A DNA stretch of 64,000 nt from contig JAFGDR010000025.1 in assembly GCA_016932035.1 (NCBI GenBank), positions 22,448 through 86,447 on the forward strand. The letters run 5' to 3'. The stretch's first letter is position 1, and each line of letters starts with the position of its first letter. A program made the position numbers and the translations under genes. The stretch comes from Candidatus Cloacimonadota bacterium (lineage in GTDB: Bacteria > Cloacimonadota > Cloacimonadia > JGIOTU-2). Positions 45,424-54,157 of the stretch are shown in pieces. Below the pieces are notes generated by a model that worked only from the letters and a program-made list of their open reading frames with translations, searched no databases and was not told the DNA's origin.

Positions 45424-45963
45424 TTACACAACAAAAAATCTTATGTTGTAGTTATCCCATAAGTATTTAATTAGTTCTTTTTCCTTGTCGCCATGTTTAG
45501 AACTATTGATGTCACATCCAGGTGTAGTATCAACAAAAAAGTATAAAACAAAATCATATTGTGTACTATACACTATAGATTGTCCAATACCAGATCTAAT
45601 CGAATTACCCTTTTCTCCTTTTTTTATTTCAAATGCAATTCTAATATCTCTGAGTTCCAATATTGCATCAGGTCGGTGATTCGTTGCAAAAAAATTAAAA
45701 CTTGGCACTGGTTTAATTGTTTTACTCTCGAATATAAAATTATATTTTATTTGTTTCCTTGCATTTCTCTCAGTTATACCGTAATTTTTTGAAATTATTT
45801 CTGGCAACCTTTTGTCTAACATTGAAAATACAGATTTTTGTATCATATTTTCTGTATTAGTTTTTCTACTAACAGACTCACTGAAAATATCATGTTCTTT
45901 CATTTTTTTTATTATTTCATTAATTAAATTTAACCTCTTTGTGGTTTTCTTTAATTTAATCAT
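45424..45963 (-). CDS. PD-(D/E)XK nuclease-like protein
   Basis: Soluble protein of 179 residues. Residues 95-115 carry HRPDAILELRDIRIAFEIKK, with the Asp of PD and E-x-K spaced as in PD-(D/E)XK nucleases, followed by an alpha-helix with GIGQSIVYS (a helix usual in this fold). The N-terminal half is charged and helical (KQIKYNFIFESKTIKP). Role unknown; DNA cleavage is a possibility only. Its 3' end lies 16 bases ahead of the T9SS protein start and it could be cotranscribed, although functions look unrelated. AT-rich relative to neighbours. Confidence 0.55.
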   Translation of the reverse strand: MIKLKKTTKRLNLINEIIKKMKEHDIFSESVSRKTNTENMIQKSVFSMLDKRLPEIISKNYGITERNARKQIKYNFIFESKTIKPVPSFNFFATNHRPDAILELRDIRIAFEIKKGEKGNSIRSGIGQSIVYSTQYDFVLYFFVDTTPGCDINSSKHGDKEKELIKYLWDNYNIRFFVV

Positions 45964-46465
45964 TCTTAATCCATCCTTTCATAATTTTTTTTGTTTCCTT
46001 TTTTTCTTTCATTTTATCATCCGATTTTTTTCTGAATATAAAAAGGACGCAACAATCATTACGCCTCACTTGTGGGTATCGCCATACCAGAACACCAAGA
46101 CGCAAGAAAGTGCGCCCCACAGGGGACGCATCCTTCTTACCAGTTCTGGTGTTCATAAAATTGGCGATTTTACAAGTAGAACAAATAAGAGATGCGATAT
46201 TTATATTTTAGTTAGCTATGTCATGGTTTGTCCTTCTTGTGACAAATTTCGATAAAAAGTTTCCGTGTTCCATGCTTATCCCTTTTCATTATACTTTTTT
46301 ATGGTAATTTATAATTTTTCTGTCAAATTTTTCTTTTTTATAATGCTATTCTAAACTCTCTAACGTCTTCTACGACATCCTGCACCTCCGCCGTATCAAC
46401 CGAAGAATATCATAGGGTTGCTACGCCATTATTCTCGTGAAAAGATATGATTTCGGAAGGTTTAC
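45964..46465. other. 500-base AT-rich intergenic region without a credible gene
   Basis: No conserved protein is seen. It holds a structured inverted repeat at 46078-46168 and a more GC-rich patch at about 46362-46440 (tctaacgtcttctacgacat onwards) that looks like remnant sequence of unknown origin. A TTGACA on the minus strand at 46326-46321 is about 350 bases from the next minus-strand gene. The reading frame at 45956-46156 translates the inverted repeat and is not supported as a gene. Confidence 0.6.
46078..46168. repeat. Nested inverted repeat of 91 bases
   Basis: Outer arms ATCGCCA (46078-46084) and TGGCGAT (46162-46168); middle arms GAACACCA (46090-46097) and TGGTGTTC (46147-46154); inner arms AAGAA...TGCG (46104-46114) and CGCA...TTCTT (46127-46138) around a CCCC/GGGG core. 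Together they could fold into a long interrupted hairpin, as DNA repeats (MITE/REP-like) or as RNA. It is more GC-rich than its surroundings. Copy number is untested. Confidence 0.6.
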
Positions 46466-47752
46466 CTATTCGTCTTTCAATATCTCTCTCATTTTATCGG
46501 CAAGGTTATCAAGCGCTTTTTGTGCACTGATCTGACCTCTAAACACTGCTTCAATGACCTGCTCTTCGAGAAGTTTTCTTGTCTCGAACCATGCATCGGT
46601 TTGGGGTTCCACTTCTGCATATAGAAGTTGATCATACACGCTTTTCAGTCCGGGATATTTTTTGAATTTTGCTTGAGTTTCCTCGTCTTCGATAGCGCTT
46701 TTTCGGACCGGCATGTAATAAGTCAGGTTTGACCACTTCGCAGTTTGCTTGGGGCTGGTAAACCATTTTATGAATTCCCAGCAAGCTTCCTGCTTTTTCT
46801 TTTGTTGCGGATCTGTGTCATTCTTGAATATCACAATATTTGTTCCACTGACAAGACTCTTTTTGGTGCGGAAATAGGGAACTGCGCCCATACCGAGATT
46901 GAAGGGAATGCCACCTTTATGGAGATACACCATGGACACACTCGATCCTTCTACCATCCCTACTTTGCTTGCAAGGAAATCATTCTGTCCGTCATAACCG
47001 GTTGAAAGGTAAGCGATCTTTGATTTATTGAGTTGTCCTGACAGGTAGTCCATTGCTTCAACCCCGTACTTACTGTTGAAAAGAGGTTCTGACAGGTCTT
47101 GGTTCATGATCTGTCCACCTGCTTCTAAAAGGCAGTTTTCAAATTGCCATGCATTGGTCGCAAAGGTTGTTCCCCACTGATCGAGTTTGCCATCACCATC
47201 CCTATCCTGGGTGAGTTTTTTCCCAACCGCAAGGAAGTCATCCCAGGTTGCAGGCGGTTTGTCGATGTCCAGCCCGTTGCGGTAGAACATATCTTTGTTA
47301 TAATACATCACCCGTACACTTTTATTGAAAGGGAATGCATACATCGTATCATTGAAGGTGCTGCTCTTTATAAAGACAGGATAGAAGTCATTTAGTTCTT
47401 CCTGAGAAAGCCCATTTGGTCCTTTTATAAATTTCTCGATAGGAACAAGTGCGTTTCCATCAATGAATTTTGCGATCCATGCTTCGTATGCCTGAGCAAG
47501 ATCGGGCTGCGTGTTTGCCACTATTGCTGCCATGAGTTTCTGGGATAGAGCAGTGTAATTACCCATATTGATATCATTGATGAATATATTAGGATGTGTG
47601 TCATTAAATTCTTTTACTAATATCGCCAGGGCATCACCAAGAGGACCGCCCATTGCGTGCCAGAATTCCAGTTCGATCTTTGTGGTTTTTTTCTCAGATG
47701 TGCACCCGAATATAAGTGCAAGGATTATTACTAAAATTCCAAATTTTCGCAT
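46466..47752 (-). CDS. Sugar ABC transporter substrate-binding lipoprotein (SBP family 1)
   Basis: Lipoprotein of 428 residues (lipobox LIFGC, Cys about 16). Homology to UgpB/MalE-type family 1 solute-binding proteins: IELEFWHAMGGPLGDAL near the N-terminus, VEGSSVSMVYL and EACWEFIKWFTSP near the C-terminus. Probable ligand is a sugar or glycerol-3-phosphate. No permease or ATPase is in the window, so partners must lie elsewhere. Isolated between a repeat region and the T9SS gene. Confidence 0.9.
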   Translation of the reverse strand: MRKFGILVIILALIFGCTSEKKTTKIELEFWHAMGGPLGDALAILVKEFNDTHPNIFINDINMGNYTALSQKLMAAIVANTQPDLAQAYEAWIAKFIDGNALVPIEKFIKGPNGLSQEELNDFYPVFIKSSTFNDTMYAFPFNKSVRVMYYNKDMFYRNGLDIDKPPATWDDFLAVGKKLTQDRDGDGKLDQWGTTFATNAWQFENCLLEAGGQIMNQDLSEPLFNSKYGVEAMDYLSGQLNKSKIAYLSTGYDGQNDFLASKVGMVEGSSVSMVYLHKGGIPFNLGMGAVPYFRTKKSLVSGTNIVIFKNDTDPQQKKKQEACWEFIKWFTSPKQTAKWSNLTYYMPVRKSAIEDEETQAKFKKYPGLKSVYDQLLYAEVEPQTDAWFETRKLLEEQVIEAVFRGQISAQKALDNLADKMREILKDE

Positions 47753-47832
47753 GTCTTACTCCCTGAAATTAATACTATTAAAACTCTAAGCCATGTTTCT
47801 TGCGTCAAGTTCTTTTTTTTGAATTGCATTTC

Positions 47833-49977
47833 TCAAAAAATTATGCACTTTTTGAAAATAGCTGGTGCGTGATCTGGCGTACAATGTAAAAAATACATGC
47901 CTGGTTTTAGTGTCATCAAATCGAGTGGTATGCTTATCTGATGGTCACCTGAGGATTCAATATTATATGATTGTGAATTAATCAATTGTCCTTTTATGTT
48001 GAACAGAGAAAAAAAAATATTATCATTGTCTATGGTATTGAAAGAAATATTCAGATAGTTCTGAGAATCTTTGTTCAGTTGAAATGGATTGGGAAATATT
48101 GAAATCTCATTAAAAAATTCCATTGCTGGATCGTTAGAAACGAGACTATCCTGTACCTGTAGAGTAATAGTATAGTCTTTTAATTCTGCAAGAATGGGAA
48201 TCTCTGTTACCACATAACCCATTTCTGTAGTACCCGGATCAATCTTGATCTTCAATGGTAAGGTGTTCATTGTTTCCAGCAGGTAGGGAAGTTGTATTGT
48301 CCATGGTTCGATAAACCACGTGACATCAGTCCCGGGAAATATTCCACTTTGAGGAATGTTATCGATAAGAATATCATCCCATGAAAGGTTGAAGAGTATC
48401 GTTTCCTTGCCGTTTATGCAATCATCGATGGTTTCAAAAACCAGTTGATCCGGAAGAACTGATATTTCTGTGTTGATCATAAATGAAGTAATGCGAGTTG
48501 ACCATGCAAATGCCCCACTAACTGGTAGATACATCTGCGTATACCAAAATATGAGATCATCGACAGGGTCAACAGACATCATACTGTAGTCTCCCCAGCG
48601 CGTATTTGTCATTTGATTTCCACCTCCTGTTACAATTTCGATCTCATCAACTGTGAGCTCATTCAATGGATCGCTATTTTTTCTTCCGGTTACACGAATA
48701 GATGGATATACAGCATCGCCAGAAATGCTATATCCAAGAGCAATATTTTTGTATTTGTCCATTGCAATGCTTCCCATCCACCTGCTCAAACCGTCTGGGG
48801 GATTATATGTATTCTGTTGATGGATTGTCCAAAGAGAATCTACTCTATTCAACTCGTACCAGCGTACAGCAGCAATATCGTTTCCCATGTTGATAGTATG
48901 ATTCGCCATAAGAATATCTTTTCCATCAATGTGTCTATATTGAAGTGGAAACATCAACCTATCATTCATGGAGAAAATTCGGGTGCCGGTCCCGGGTTGA
49001 TGAACGTAATTCATGTTTGGAGTGATCGTATCAAAGGAATCAACTTCTATTTCCTGGAATAACGTCATCGTGCTTGAAGCAGTATGATCCCAATCCACAT
49101 CACATTGCCATATCTGCAGGTGATCTGTGTTAAAACCCCAGGCATTATCCTTCACACAGACAAGAAAATAGGGCACATCGTGATCAGGCATTGGTCCATC
49201 CAAATTCATTGGGAGCAGGTTTGACAAACTTAGATAGAACTCATCTCTGACAGGATCAAAGTGAAAAAGAACATTGTCTGGATCACTTATTCCGGTAATC
49301 ATATCTTCTTTATTGAATGCCATAACAGTCTGTCCTTCGAAAGTCGAGTTGTATGAGGCATCGATATAGAAATCATTGATAGTCATATAATAGGCATCAT
49401 CCCACACGCCAAATTTAGGATAATCGGGCATGACATCAAACTCATAAGCCCAGCAATACCACCCCTGAGTAGGGGCGGGAGTCTGCGATAAAGCGATGAG
49501 CTCCCAATACACTGTTGGAATATCATACACCATACTTGTAATAAGCCAACGGTCTTCGATACCATCATACAGGACGATTGGGTCGGTGTGCACCTCATTG
49601 TTCCACGGTCCCGGAATAGCTGTCCATATCTGGCTGTTGTCGATTGGGCCGGCTAATACATTTCCTTGTTTATCCCAAATTCCAAATGAGCTTTTTACGA
49701 TCTGGACATAATGATTTGGACCGACATCACCTTGAGTGTCTGGATTCGGCACATTGTTTGGATTATCAAGTCCTTCAAAATTAAGTACAATCTGAGGTTG
49801 ATTTTTTGAAGAGTAAGCAAAAGTTTTTTCATATTTTATCGGATGAGATAGTTCTTTCATCGATGGTAATATACCAAAAGCTCTTGGATTTTTTCTATGT
49901 AATGAATAGTATTGGTTTGCACAAAGATTGCTTGAAAATAAAACAAACAAAACAAAAAAAAGTAATACTTTTTTCAT
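47833..49977 (-). CDS. Secreted T9SS-tailed protein of unknown function
   Basis: Protein of 714 residues with a signal peptide (about 1-20) and a T9SS type A sorting tail in the last 85 residues (ISIFPNPFQLN; FFSLFNIKGQLINSQSYNI; GMYFLHC). The body is rich in aromatic and aspartate residues with motifs such as PNPDTQGDVGPNHYVQIV and SRWMGSIAMDKYKNIALGYS, which fit a beta-propeller-like secreted domain; I cannot name a family. Start ATG follows aaggggagaccactc with a ribosome binding site. Function unknown, extracellular by inference. Confidence 0.78.
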   Translation of the reverse strand: MKKVLLFFVLFVLFSSNLCANQYYSLHRKNPRAFGILPSMKELSHPIKYEKTFAYSSKNQPQIVLNFEGLDNPNNVPNPDTQGDVGPNHYVQIVKSSFGIWDKQGNVLAGPIDNSQIWTAIPGPWNNEVHTDPIVLYDGIEDRWLITSMVYDIPTVYWELIALSQTPAPTQGWYCWAYEFDVMPDYPKFGVWDDAYYMTINDFYIDASYNSTFEGQTVMAFNKEDMITGISDPDNVLFHFDPVRDEFYLSLSNLLPMNLDGPMPDHDVPYFLVCVKDNAWGFNTDHLQIWQCDVDWDHTASSTMTLFQEIEVDSFDTITPNMNYVHQPGTGTRIFSMNDRLMFPLQYRHIDGKDILMANHTINMGNDIAAVRWYELNRVDSLWTIHQQNTYNPPDGLSRWMGSIAMDKYKNIALGYSISGDAVYPSIRVTGRKNSDPLNELTVDEIEIVTGGGNQMTNTRWGDYSMMSVDPVDDLIFWYTQMYLPVSGAFAWSTRITSFMINTEISVLPDQLVFETIDDCINGKETILFNLSWDDILIDNIPQSGIFPGTDVTWFIEPWTIQLPYLLETMNTLPLKIKIDPGTTEMGYVVTEIPILAELKDYTITLQVQDSLVSNDPAMEFFNEISIFPNPFQLNKDSQNYLNISFNTIDNDNIFFSLFNIKGQLINSQSYNIESSGDHQISIPLDLMTLKPGMYFLHCTPDHAPAIFKKCIIF

Positions 49978-49998
49978 GAGTGGTCTCCCCTTGATTTT

Positions 49999-50032
49999 GT
50001 GATAATGATAGCAAATGCAATGTGTCAGTCAA
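49999..50032 (-). promoter_or_regulatory. Predicted promoter, TTGACT with TATCAT or TATCAC
   Basis: TTGACT at 50032-50027 (minus strand). TATCAC follows after 22 bases (50004-49999), but TATCAT at 16 bases (50010-50005) is an equally good box, so the spacing is ambiguous here. It serves the T9SS gene starting at 49977. Confidence 0.4.
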
Positions 50033-50214
50033 GTTTCTGAGTCACAACAAAAATAGTTGTTTGTATTTTTCTTTTCACAAGTAGAATAAACTGCTTAAGT
50101 TGGCATGATATTTAATCAAATTTGAGTTTGAAATGAGTCAATTAAAGAAATATTTTATGGGATTTCAAAAAACTTGACACACATTCTGCAGATCGATGAA
50201 TCAATCCTCACTGC

Positions 50215-50291
50215 GGGGGCGTAGTTCAGTTGGTGAGAACGCTGGTCTGTCACACCAGAGGTCGCGAGTTCGAGTCTCGTCGCTCCCGCCA
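50215..50291 (+). tRNA. tRNA-Asp (GTC)
   Basis: A 77-base cloverleaf: acceptor GGGGGCG pairs with CGCTCCC, anticodon stem CTGGT/ACCAG encloses ctGTCac with anticodon GTC at 50249-50251, T arm GCGAG-TTCGAGT-CTCGT, discriminator G and an encoded CCA at 50289-50291. A TTGACA lies about 40 bases upstream (50174). Sequence downstream carries a decayed GIY-YIG fragment. Confidence 0.98.
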
Positions 50292-50610
50292 TTTTATTTT
50301 GGATACATAGAAATTGGAGTTGAGCAAGATTAGTTTTTTTTTACACATTCCAATACCAGAGGTCATCCCGATGAATCCGAAAGTCTCTTCAATCCCACTA
50401 TTTCTTCAGAGGATTATTATGTTTTACACTTATATTATTTATTCTCATTCAATAGACAAATACTATACTGGTCATACTTATGATTTAAAATACTGAATTC
50501 GGTAAATTGAACTTTGCCTTCCCAAATTCCTGCAATCTCAATATTTTTTGTCTGATCAGTACGACAACATACGATATTTTGATATTGCAAGTAATAAAAT
50601 TAATAAACTT
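50292..50610. other. Intergenic region downstream of tRNA-Asp
   Basis: About 320 bases, AT-rich, containing only a decayed GIY-YIG fragment. No complete gene or terminator was identified. Confidence 0.6.
50419..50496 (+). pseudogene. Decayed GIY-YIG endonuclease fragment
   Basis: The frame from ATG 50419 reads MFYTYIIYSHSIDKYYTGHT, matching the opening of UvrC-type GIY-YIG domains (YIL-S---YVG-T), then meets a stop after only 25 codons. The rest of the domain (helix with R and H/N residues) is absent in all three forward frames. It is a remnant next to a tRNA, a typical insertion site. Confidence 0.55.
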
Positions 50611-51042
50611 TTACTCTTTATCGCGAGAATGGTTTCTTTCATTCCATAAAAGTATTGATGCCGGAAGAATGTGCGCGATATACAAAATTGATATTGCAAG
50701 TACTGCATCGATCTGTCCAAAACCGCATAAGAGAAAAAGATAGATAACAATCAAAACAACGATTGCAAATAAACTGTATGAAATATTTGTTGCATGTAAA
50801 ATAACCTGCATCTCCCGCTCATCAAGTTGTTTGCCGGGTGCGTGTGTCATCTTCCAGATGCCGGTTTTGATAAATGCGTTTCGAAAACTGAAAATAATAA
50901 TGAATAAAGGCAGTATTTCAAGTAACAAAAATGCAGCTTTCAAAACCTGAAGTTTCACAAGATAGAAAATAATGAGCATTAATATAATCCCCAAGTAATT
51001 CAATATAACTGAAAAACGATGTCTATAGGTTTGTGTATTCAT
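50611..51042 (-). CDS. Membrane protein of unknown function, partner of XRE regulator
   Basis: Protein of 143 residues with four hydrophobic helices (about 10-30, 33-52, 88-107, 112-132). A cytoplasmic loop near residue 65 (HAPGKQLDEREMQV) is rich in charge. Two-gene XRE regulator/small membrane protein pairs are common. No enzyme motif seen. Starts 1 base after the regulator's stop. Confidence 0.65.
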   Translation of the reverse strand: MNTQTYRHRFSVILNYLGIILMLIIFYLVKLQVLKAAFLLLEILPLFIIIFSFRNAFIKTGIWKMTHAPGKQLDEREMQVILHATNISYSLFAIVVLIVIYLFLLCGFGQIDAVLAISILYIAHILPASILLWNERNHSRDKE

Positions 51043-51043
51043 T

Positions 51044-51298
51044 TTATATTCCTTTTCTAAGATTCATGAGTTCTTCACTGAGGGGTTTCATTGGTTTGGT
51101 TGAAAAGATAAATTCAATAGGAAGATTAAAACATTCACTGATACGAAATGCAAGATCGAGACTCGGATTGTACTCTTCACGCTCCAGATATCCAACGGTT
51201 TGAAAATTTACTCCAATCTTATCCGCAAGCTCTTTTCGCGAGAGTCCACGCTCTTTTCGTAAAACTGCGATACGATTGAATATCGTTCTTATTTCCAT
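51044..51298 (-). CDS. XRE-family helix-turn-helix regulator
   Basis: Protein of 84 residues. The HTH covers about residues 9-62: LRKERGLSRKELADKIGVNF, then TVGYLEREEYNPS. It resembles small YozG-like regulators that are encoded with membrane proteins. ATG 51298 is chosen; an upstream TTG at 51334 reads TTGACA and is better taken as a -35 element. Cotranscribed with the membrane protein gene. Confidence 0.88.
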   Translation of the reverse strand: MEIRTIFNRIAVLRKERGLSRKELADKIGVNFQTVGYLEREEYNPSLDLAFRISECFNLPIEFIFSTKPMKPLSEELMNLRKGI

Positions 51299-51446
51299 GG
51301 AGGTGTTGAAAACAAATTGTGTATAGTATGTCAAGTAAAATGTTGTAAATATACAACAAAATAAATAAAATAATATTTATTTTCAGTTATTATAAAGTAG
51401 TTGTTTAATGTTACAAAATATAAAGGTTGCTGCTAAACTGACTATA

Positions 51447-53207
51447 TTATGAGTTTCTTAACGTCAATGTAAAAACAATTCCCTTTGGTTTATTGTCCAT
51501 AACTGTAATACTCCCACCCCACTGTTTCAAATATTCTCGAACAATATAAAGACCAACACCGGTATTACCTTTATCACCATATATGAAACCCTCATTAAAT
51601 ATCTTGTCTTTCACTTCATCGGGTATACCTTTACCTTGATCAGCAATCTTAATAGTACTCATGCTTTTTTCAGAAGCTATTGAGATATCGATTTTGGACG
51701 TCTCACCATGCATATCAGCATTGTTAATAATATTATCGATAACAGAGTCAATCGCATCATCTGCCAGTATGTTACCATGACCGACAACTGTGAATTCTAT
51801 CTCCGGATAGTGCTTGATTATCCTGTTTATAATTTCATTAAAATCGATAAGTTTTAGATCTTCAGAAGTTACTTCGTCTTCTCGAACTCTTAATTTATTG
51901 ATTAATGCAATACTTTTTTTAACTTTAGCTGTTGCCTCGACAAATAGATTTTCATCGTGGTCAGTTCTATACAGCTTCAAGGCAGCATCGATAACGGAAA
52001 GATTATTAATGAGATCATGCCTGAGTATTTTATTAACAAGCTTTAACTGGTTTTCACGGTTTTCGAGTTTTCGGTTTTTGATATTGACCATTTCATTTGC
52101 AGTTGCAAGTTCTACATTCTTCAAGCGATATATTTCAGCTTCTTTTTCCTTTTGATCGGTCTCGTATTTGGTTCGCATTTCTGCGATCTGTTTTGATTTT
52201 TTCTCACTGAATATTTCCTCTTTAAGCACAGAATATTCTCTTTGATAATGTAGTGCTTGTTCATAATCTTTTTGGTTCTCAAAAAGATCAGACAGGTAAT
52301 TGAGACTATTCATTTCCAATTCTTTCGCTTTTATCTCACGAGCCATATCAAGGGATTTTTTGAGTTGCTTTTCCGCTTCGGTGAATTTTCCGAGTTTTTC
52401 CAAGACAATTCCAAGGCTTGTTAGAGAAGTTATCTGACCATACGATTCATTAATATCAGTGAAAATTTTGCTAGCTTTCTGGCAATATTCGAGTGCCGTA
52501 TCATATTGTTCCTGACTTAATAATATATTAGCTATATTGTGAAAAGAGATAGCTATTGATCGCTGGTCACCCAGTTTTTCTTTTATTGCCAATGCTTTTT
52601 GATGATATTCCAGAGCGAGCTCTGATTTGTTTTGTCTTTCATATACAACTCCAATATTAGATAAAGAAATTGCGATATTTCTCTCGTCACCTATATCTTC
52701 TTTTATTTTTAAAGATTTCTGGTGATAGTGTAACGCTTCATCATACATTCCCTGCTTCTCATAAATAATTCCGATATTGTTATATGTTGCTGCCGTATAA
52801 TGCTTTTCGTCAGCTTGTTCCCAAAGTTTTAGCGCTTTCAGGTAATACCTGAGAGCTTTTTCAAAATCTCCTTGCTTCTCATAAATGCCACCAATATTAT
52901 TCTTTACACCTGCAACTTTATGATCTAAATCTAATTGTTTGAAAGCTGAAAGGGCTTTATGATAATACTGCAATGCCTTTTTATAGTCACCCCTTATATG
53001 GAATGAAATGCCAATGTTATTGTAACTTCGGGCAATCTGCTCGGATGCATTTAATTCAACACCAAGAGAAAGAGCTTCCATTGCATATTTCTCAGTCTTT
53101 TCTGGGTCATGATTATAAAATGAGAATGCTAGATCGTTCAAATATCTTACTTTCTCTTCACCTGAGGAATTGCGAACTTTTTCTTCGAGTTCTTTGATCT
53201 TATCCAC
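51447..53207 (-). CDS. TPR-containing sensor histidine kinase
   Basis: Cytoplasmic protein of 586 residues: seven or more tetratricopeptide repeats (about 20-325; repeated NNIGIIYEKQGMYDEALHYH pattern), a coiled-coil linker (about 330-385), a dimerisation/H-box helix with KILRHDLINN (His about 397) and a HATPase domain (N box IDNIINNAD near 493, DQGKGIP near 523, TGVGLYI near 550). The H box is of the HDL type rather than HExxP. No transmembrane segment, so it senses an internal partner, and no response regulator is adjacent. Output is unknown. Confidence 0.88.
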   Translation of the reverse strand: MDKIKELEEKVRNSSGEEKVRYLNDLAFSFYNHDPEKTEKYAMEALSLGVELNASEQIARSYNNIGISFHIRGDYKKALQYYHKALSAFKQLDLDHKVAGVKNNIGGIYEKQGDFEKALRYYLKALKLWEQADEKHYTAATYNNIGIIYEKQGMYDEALHYHQKSLKIKEDIGDERNIAISLSNIGVVYERQNKSELALEYHQKALAIKEKLGDQRSIAISFHNIANILLSQEQYDTALEYCQKASKIFTDINESYGQITSLTSLGIVLEKLGKFTEAEKQLKKSLDMAREIKAKELEMNSLNYLSDLFENQKDYEQALHYQREYSVLKEEIFSEKKSKQIAEMRTKYETDQKEKEAEIYRLKNVELATANEMVNIKNRKLENRENQLKLVNKILRHDLINNLSVIDAALKLYRTDHDENLFVEATAKVKKSIALINKLRVREDEVTSEDLKLIDFNEIINRIIKHYPEIEFTVVGHGNILADDAIDSVIDNIINNADMHGETSKIDISIASEKSMSTIKIADQGKGIPDEVKDKIFNEGFIYGDKGNTGVGLYIVREYLKQWGGSITVMDNKPKGIVFTLTLRNS

Positions 53208-53346
53208 TAGAAATTCCTTTCATAAGTTAGAATAATGGATTTATAATACAATTTTTTCAACACATCAATTCGACTTTGTTGGAGTCAAGAAAAGTAAGTA
53301 TAATCATAAATTGTGGATTTGATATATTCTCAATTCTTCAATAATA

Positions 53347-53380
53347 TTGACAGCAAACTGTGGCTTTTAATCACTGATAA
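53347..53380 (+). promoter_or_regulatory. Predicted promoter, TTGACA-N22-TGATAA
   Basis: TTGACA at 53347-53352 and TGATAA at 53375-53380, 22 bases apart (or GATAAT at 23). The surE ATG at 53384 lies 3 bases later with no ribosome binding site, which predicts a leaderless or nearly leaderless mRNA. Confidence 0.4.
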
Positions 53381-53383
53381 TCT

Positions 53384-54142
53384 ATGAAAAATATTCTATT
53401 AACAAATGATGACGGCGTATTTGCAGAAGGAATTGGTGAACTCGCGAAAGTATTACGCAGAAAATACCATGTAACGATTGTAGCCCCAGACAGAGAACGA
53501 AGTGCTGCTTCACATTCTCTAACGATTCACCATCCTTTACGCATTTTTAAGATCAAAGAGGATAAATATGCAGTTGACGGTACGCCAACCGATTGCGTTA
53601 TCCTTGCGACACATAAGATCATAAAAGATAAAATCGATCTTGTGATATCGGGAATTAACAATGGTCCAAATATGGGTGAAGACATACTTTATTCCGGCAC
53701 TGTTGCTGCAGCAATAGAGGCAATGAATCTCGGACTTCCTGCGCTTGCAGTTTCTATGGGCTTTCGAGACAAAGGTGATTTTAAAGATGGTGCCGAGATT
53801 CTGCTTCACATGCTGGAAAATGACCTGACCTCAATCATGTCTGATAATTCGATTCTCAACATAAACCTTCCACCAGTTCCTTTGAAAGAAGTGAATAGTT
53901 TTAAAGTTACTAGACTGGGACACCGTGTGTACAGTGATTTTATTAAAGAGCGTCATGATCCCCGAGGACGTCCCTATTATTGGATCGGAGGGCAGACACC
54001 TGATTGGACAGGTGGAGTGGAAACTGATTTTCATGCAGTTCAGCAAAACAGCGTTTCGATTACACCTATCACGATTGATATGACCAAGTATTCTTCCTTT
54101 CCACAGATCAAAGAGTGGATAGAAAAGAACCTGCTCATATAA
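53384..54142 (+). CDS. surE: 5'/3'-nucleotidase SurE
   Basis: Metal-dependent nucleotidase of 252 residues that removes phosphate from nucleoside monophosphates. LLTNDDGVFAEGI (metal-binding Asp pair), APDRERSAASHSLT and ISGINNGPNMGEDILYSGT are the family signatures. It starts a surE-pcm operon, a classical pairing in stationary-phase repair. pcm follows 15 bases later. Confidence 0.95.
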   Translation: MKNILLTNDDGVFAEGIGELAKVLRRKYHVTIVAPDRERSAASHSLTIHHPLRIFKIKEDKYAVDGTPTDCVILATHKIIKDKIDLVISGINNGPNMGEDILYSGTVAAAIEAMNLGLPALAVSMGFRDKGDFKDGAEILLHMLENDLTSIMSDNSILNINLPPVPLKEVNSFKVTRLGHRVYSDFIKERHDPRGRPYYWIGGQTPDWTGGVETDFHAVQQNSVSITPITIDMTKYSSFPQIKEWIEKNLLI

Positions 54143-54157
54143 TAATAATTTAAATAG

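Noticed and set aside
45956-46156. Small open reading frame of 66 residues on the minus strand
   Set aside because: It mainly translates the nested inverted repeat and lacks a ribosome binding site; best treated as repeat.
46362-46440. GC-richer patch as a transposase remnant
   Set aside because: Six-frame reading gave no recognisable transposase motif; only noted as unexplained sequence.
51299-51334. TTG at 51334 as start of the XRE regulator
   Set aside because: It reads TTGACA, probably a promoter element; the HTH begins after ATG 51298.
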